DNA of 64,000 bases, taken from the NCBI GenBank assembly GCA_004352715.1, contig SCFE01000041.1, forward strand, positions 713,476 through 777,475, written 5' to 3'. Positions 59,737-64,000 of the stretch are shown here, piece by piece. The position numbers and the translations under genes are program-made. The notes below the pieces were generated by a model, which did not search any database, had not been told where the DNA came from, and saw nothing but the letters and a program-made list of their open reading frames with translations. This DNA comes from Hofstenia miamia. Taxonomy: Eukaryota; Xenacoelomorpha; Acoela. How positions within the stretch are numbered: position 1 is the first letter of the stretch; each line of letters begins with the position of its first letter.

Positions 59737-61542
59737 ACCACACACTTATAATAATTTTAAGCAATAATTTACATGTTGAAAAATATCTCTTTTGAAATTA
59801 GTAGTACTTCATCACTTAACTCTATAACTATATATAAAAAGTAATCAGGGGTCTGCCTGTTAATAAAATTTTACATTCATTATTAGGGAAAATGATCCAA
59901 GCAGAAATGGAACCTGATTTATTCAAGTAACTATGCTATTTATATAATATTAATTATACTTGAAAATTTCCAATTTAACTTCATTCACCAAATCCAACAT
60001 TAAAATTATTAAAAATTTATAGTAAATACTAAATATTACAAGCAAATGCACCAGATTTGCTAGAGGCCATCAATTTGTGCAAGTTAACTTTTGAAAAAGA
60101 ATCCAAAATGTTTGAATTTATACATTACAATACATGTAATTGTTAATGTGTTGAATATTACTTTTTTGTAAATTATTGCAATTATTTGTAAAACTGTTCA
60201 CTTCAGATCTCATCTTGGTGAGATGAAATAAATTATTATCAAATCACTGTCTCTGAATACTCCTAGATAAATTAAGCAAATTATGGATGCAATTTGACAA
60301 ATTTGAGTAAAGCAAATATCAAATTTTTGGGAAATGTTTTCATGTTAATTTGCAGGAAAGTTCTAAAGTTCTGGTTTTCAAAGTTTTCTACTGCTAAATG
60401 CGTAAAGTTCACTTCCAGTAATTACTAGATAAAGCCAAGTGGACACAAATATGTATTTCTTCATTTTACTTTTTCTTACACATACATGTATGTGTAGAAT
60501 ATCCTAACAGTTCGCAGTGTTTGTTATTTGGATGATCTTGATTTGATAAGGTAGTAATGGTGCAAAGTACTAAATTAGTATACCTCACTTGAATACCATT
60601 AGAAATATATTTACAATACAAAACAATCTTTTGCAATCTATAAAAATTTAAAATATAAACTTTGATAATAAACTAAAATGTTGATTCAGAGTATATTCTT
60701 TCTTTCAGCAGTGTGAATATTTGTTAACTAAAGACAGATTTTAAAGTCGGACCTAATGGAACTTATAAAATTTGATAATCAAATTTAACATTATTGCTTT
60801 CTGTATTTTTCGTACATTACTTTATATTATCTGTAACTTGGAAGAGTGTTGCAACATAAAATACAAGCTTGAAAATAATTTGCATCATATTAAAAATGAT
60901 TAAGAAATTTGCATGTGGAAATTTAATATATTTCTACTCTGTGAAGTTATTTAATTTCAGCCTAACTATTTCAAACCTTATATTTGCTATCTTGGTTTCG
61001 AGGCATACATGAAACAATTGAAATGTCTTGGAAGCTTGAAAGAATTTTTCAATGCTTTCAAACTATAGTAACAAGATCGCAATATATTTTTTCAGCTACT
61101 GCCAAATTCAATAATGCATAAATGTCTCCAAATGCTTGCAAAATAAATATAATTTAATGTACATTTGCACTACACACAGTTTTTTACTAATTCGTTGATT
61201 ATGCAATTAAATAATATTTTGAAATAGTGTATAAATTCATGGAAAATTTCGTATGTGTTGCCAATCTATGGAATGATTCGTAATACTCTAGCACCTCAAT
61301 AAGTTTTTTTAAGACAGTTACATACATTTTACGACCATTTGCAAGTGGAAAAAAGTCACCTAATGAACATGTTTATAAATTATCAAACATAATCTTAAAA
61401 CAGCATTGCATGTCTGCATTTAAATTTTTTCACAATGTACTATGATTTTTGAAATAATAAATAAATAGTATTTTAAATAGCTAGCTGTGTTTGAATACTA
61501 TTAATCTATAATTAGAAAAGTTGCTTTACATATTTTACCACT
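58397..61542. other. No recognised gene
   Basis: AT-rich with (AT)n at 59268-59306 and about 59695-59732. Frames at 58792-59001 and 58876-59118 lack recognisable features. Nothing else supported. Confidence 0.5.
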
Positions 61543-62522
61543 TTACCCACAAAAACTGCAAATTTTATAATTCGACAACACAAAGCGAAGCGATTTGCGG
61601 AATCCTTCATTTGTTAAATAATATATGAAGAAATTTACTGTACAGTTAAAATTCCGGATATGCTCTGTTGTATACCATATTAAGTAATTTAAGGAACTTT
61701 CCCAAAATTTTGACCGCGTTTCATCGGTCCAAAAATAACTCATTACTTGCATAACATAAAAAGGCAAGTATAAACTAACCATTATAAGGCAACAGGAAAT
61801 TAATGTTATAGTCACTCGCAGGTCTTCTTTTTTTGGACCTTTCGCAAACTTTTTCTTGGCCACTGCTGACCGATACTTTAGGCCAATTATTATGGTTACA
61901 TTTCCTGAAGATATTATAAACAAAGGAATTGAATAGCAAAATATTAAGAAAATAATGGCATACAGCTCCTGATCTCTAATAATGCAGTTTTTTGCTTTCA
62001 GGAAAACCTTTCCACCATCCCAAATTAGAACTCCTTCTATAGTTTGGGTAAAGTATATTGAAGGAAATGAAACTAATAGAAATATTGCAGAGTAAGGCAA
62101 ACTGTATGAGCTAGTGATTTTGTACTAAGCCTTCGTGCCAAGTTTACACTGAACACGTTAATAAGTCGATCTACTGTAATTATCACGACCATGTAAGTAC
62201 TAAACAGCAAAGTGAACATGTGCATGAATTGCCAGTAATAGCAGTAATGAAAAAATCCGATGTACATAATTGAATTAGGCCAGAGATTGAAGGGAAGGTT
62301 GGCTGATACATAGCCAAGACAGTTTACGAGATCGGCAATTGCTAGGTAGGTTATGTATATCGAAGACGCATTGTTTTTAATAAATGGCTTACGTGTATTT
62401 ATTAGTAAGATAATAGAATTAGTTGGAATGCCAATTACACCAACACAAATCATCAACGCAAGGCCGAGTTCATTCTTATAGAAAGGATTTGGATAGAAGA
62501 TTGTCACGTTTGTCAAATTCAT
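61543..62522 (-). pseudogene. Class A GPCR paralog D, 4-nt deletion frameshift
   Basis: The most diverged member. The frame opens at 62522 (MNLTNVTIFYPNPF) and encodes TM1-TM3, DRL and loop 2. It loses register at LAHTVCLTL because four bases are missing relative to copy C near 62085-62100, at the start of TM4. The downstream frame (61543-62100) carries TM5-TM7 and ends two codons longer than the others (NYKICSFCG). Length is 980 nt. Catalogued motifs (LAIAD, VDRL, LYLP, NFFIY) are kept, so the lesion may be recent or an assembly fault. Located next to an inverted interspersed repeat. Confidence 0.85.
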
Positions 62523-62569
62523 TGAAAATGAAAAAAAATCATGGCAATGCAAAAATTAAAAGGTTCAGC

Positions 62570-62600
62570 TGAAATTTGATTGGATGATACACATTCAAAA
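62570..62600 (-). promoter_or_regulatory. Degenerate CCAAT block upstream of receptor D
   Basis: On the minus strand, ATCCAATCAAATTTC lies about 50-65 bases before the ATG and keeps the direct CCAATCAAA half of the paired block; the inverted ATTGG partner is lost (a separate GCCAATC occurs about 50 bp further up). Confidence 0.4.
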
Positions 62601-62689
62601 TTGCTTCAAATTTCATTCCCTGTTAGCTAAGATTGGCTATATCTTTTAAATTTAGTAGATAAAATCAAATGTCACTAAAAATGTAATAT

Positions 62690-63715
62690 AACCTGGAGTA
62701 GGGTCCGTACCGGGGCACGGGCTTCTATACTACGGACATACGGCCGGGCATAAGAGCTCTTATTTGTTGTTGATCGAAGATAATATTTCTTAAAACCATT
62801 TCTTTAAGTTATATAGTTGATTAATATCAATTTTCTGTTGAAGTCTATATATTTGTGTATATGTACTTCGTGTAACAGTAACCTACATGTAAATTTATGG
62901 CAGAAATTATAACAATTACATAAAATATTACACTAGGCCACATAAAACTAATGGCCTTCATCCAGTTTAAAGAGTTCAATTTTTTTACAGCCATATTCTG
63001 ATAATTGATAAAATTATAGCACTTAGGTATACTCAATAAAAAATTTCTTGTTTCTTAGAAAAAATATCTTGAAATTTTATGAAATTAAAAGAATTTCATC
63101 TTGACATACAACACTTGAGTGAGCAATCTCTTGAAATGGTACTTTCAAAATAACATTTTATTATCAAAAAGACAATTTTTAGTGTAATATATAAGAGACT
63201 TATATCTAGAAAATAATTATTTCTAAAAAATATATTTTAAGGATGTACACAACGCAAATTCATTTATTTGTGATAGTAGCAGTGCAAGATTTCACCAGTG
63301 TTGAATAACTTTCATGCTCACAATTTGCCAAAGCAGAGACACAATTTCATTTATGCAAATGATTTACATAAATGTGACGAAATGTCATTGTATATATGTT
63401 TTAACAATTTGTAAATAAAAATGTACAAATATATTTTTGAATACATAACAATAAATACTTGTACTAAACTAATTGCTAATTCGTTACACTGAGATTCAAT
63501 TTGTCATAAATTATTCCTATATATCATTATTGAATTAAAAAAGTTTTTGAAATAAGAAAATAATATCTAAAAAAATAAGAAGTTATGTTTCAATTTTCAT
63601 CAAAGAAATTGATTTACTATAAAAATAGATTTTTATAATGTAAGAAGTGCAAGTGGTTAACTTCCATATCGCTTGAATGGAATTAATGTAATACTTTTTG
63701 TACAATATCATACAA
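62690..63715 (+). repeat. Unclassified interspersed repeat, copy II (lacks the LINE)
   Basis: Inverted relative to copy I and in the same orientation as copy III. Begins with a CpG-rich head (AGGGTCCGTACCGGGGCACG) and TTATTTGTTGTTG, and runs to the TTAACTTCCATATCGCTTGAA block. It shows the empty site for the LINE at 56621. Confidence 0.7.
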
Positions 63716-63799
63716 GAAGTGCAGTGTAATTTCAATTTAATTATTTTCATACTATTTGGTGTGCTATCAATTATGGTTAGGGCCCGGATTTATTTATAG

Positions 63800-64000
63800 T
63801 ACAGGATGTAAATCTGCTAGAATGTATGGTCTTGTGAAAACTCTCAGGAATCTGAAAAATCCATTGTATAGACCTATATTTAGTGTAATAGACAATCAGA
63901 GCTATCACCTCCATAAATATTTGGGCAGTATTATTAAACGATTCATTCCATATAAATATATTCTGAAATATACTGAAGACTGAATTAAAAAGTTATTATT
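63800..64000 (+). pseudogene. Penelope-like RT fragment at the window edge
   Basis: The frame at 63756-63983 contains GCKSARMYGLVKTLRNLK then NPLYRPIFSVIDNQSYHLHK then YLGSIIKRFIP, the Y-G-L-x-K ... P-x-R-P-I-x-S ... Y-x-L-x-K-x-L signature at the start of Penelope-like RTs. It stops at 63981-63983. The rest of the element, if present, lies beyond the window. It may belong to the same family as the 35220-36760 relic, but the two pieces do not overlap. Confidence 0.7.

Noticed and set aside
1-64000. CRISPR array, operons, bacterial promoters or ribosome-binding sites
   Set aside because: Introns, LINEs and receptor genes show animal DNA; no regularly spaced identical repeats were seen.
1-64000. 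tRNA or rRNA genes
   Set aside because: I looked for B-box-like GGTTCGAATCC and rRNA-like conserved GC-rich blocks and found none convincing; a covariance-model scan would be decisive.

Overview
The window reads as AT-rich animal nuclear DNA (roughly 70% A+T by eye). Supporting signs are class A (rhodopsin-like) 7TM receptor genes, a spliced RNF170-type RING/multipass gene, CR1/jockey-like LINEs, a Penelope-like element carrying a GIY-YIG nuclease, piggyBac, hAT and pogo relics, and dozens of (AT)n tracts. The 41-44 bp introns and the mix of repeats would suit a sponge, cnidarian or other invertebrate. I cannot name the species. The assembly is drafty: four gaps are exactly 1000 N, three others differ in size, one is a 3-N join, and three single N mark misjoined or duplicated sequence.

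Layout. 150-3449: decayed LINE with a PHD-type ORF1, an APE endonuclease and a reverse transcriptase, cut at a 3-N join. 3453-4018: four exons of an RNF170-like ubiquitin ligase, both ends missing. 7909-8885 (-): receptor copy A, with a 1-nt frameshift. 11528-12665: CACCTAAA repeat next to a piggyBac transposase relic. 17320-17785: inverted second copy of that repeat, carrying a 34-bp hAT-like insertion. 17879-18178 (-): GC-rich BED zinc-finger exon. 18513-19268: intact, unrecognised type I membrane protein. 28335-29085: GC-rich inverted-repeat element with a pogo-type MITE inside. 29821-31412: receptor copy B, apparently intact but carrying a 613-bp assembly duplication. 32240-35110 (-): second LINE, split by a piggyBac-type MITE. 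35220-36760: Penelope-like relic. 38157-39134: receptor copy C, intact, 325 aa. 49774-50695: short non-autonomous LTR element (TRIM-like). 54195-57917: interspersed repeats and LINE 3' ends. 61543-62522 (-): receptor copy D, with a 4-nt frameshift. 62690-63715: inverted copy of the 56285-57640 repeat. 63800-64000: second Penelope-like fragment running off the window.

The only clear host genes are RNF170-like, the type I membrane protein and the four paralogous intronless receptors. The receptors form a dispersed local family on both strands. They share an upstream CCAAT-box arrangement, so whole gene-plus-promoter units were duplicated. Two copies look functional and two are broken. All have atypical class A motifs (DRL for DRY, no TM6 tryptophan, N-F-F-I-Y at the end of TM7), which makes this family the most interesting biology here. 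Much of the remaining sequence is transposon debris, some with datable nesting, or DNA in which I see no gene.
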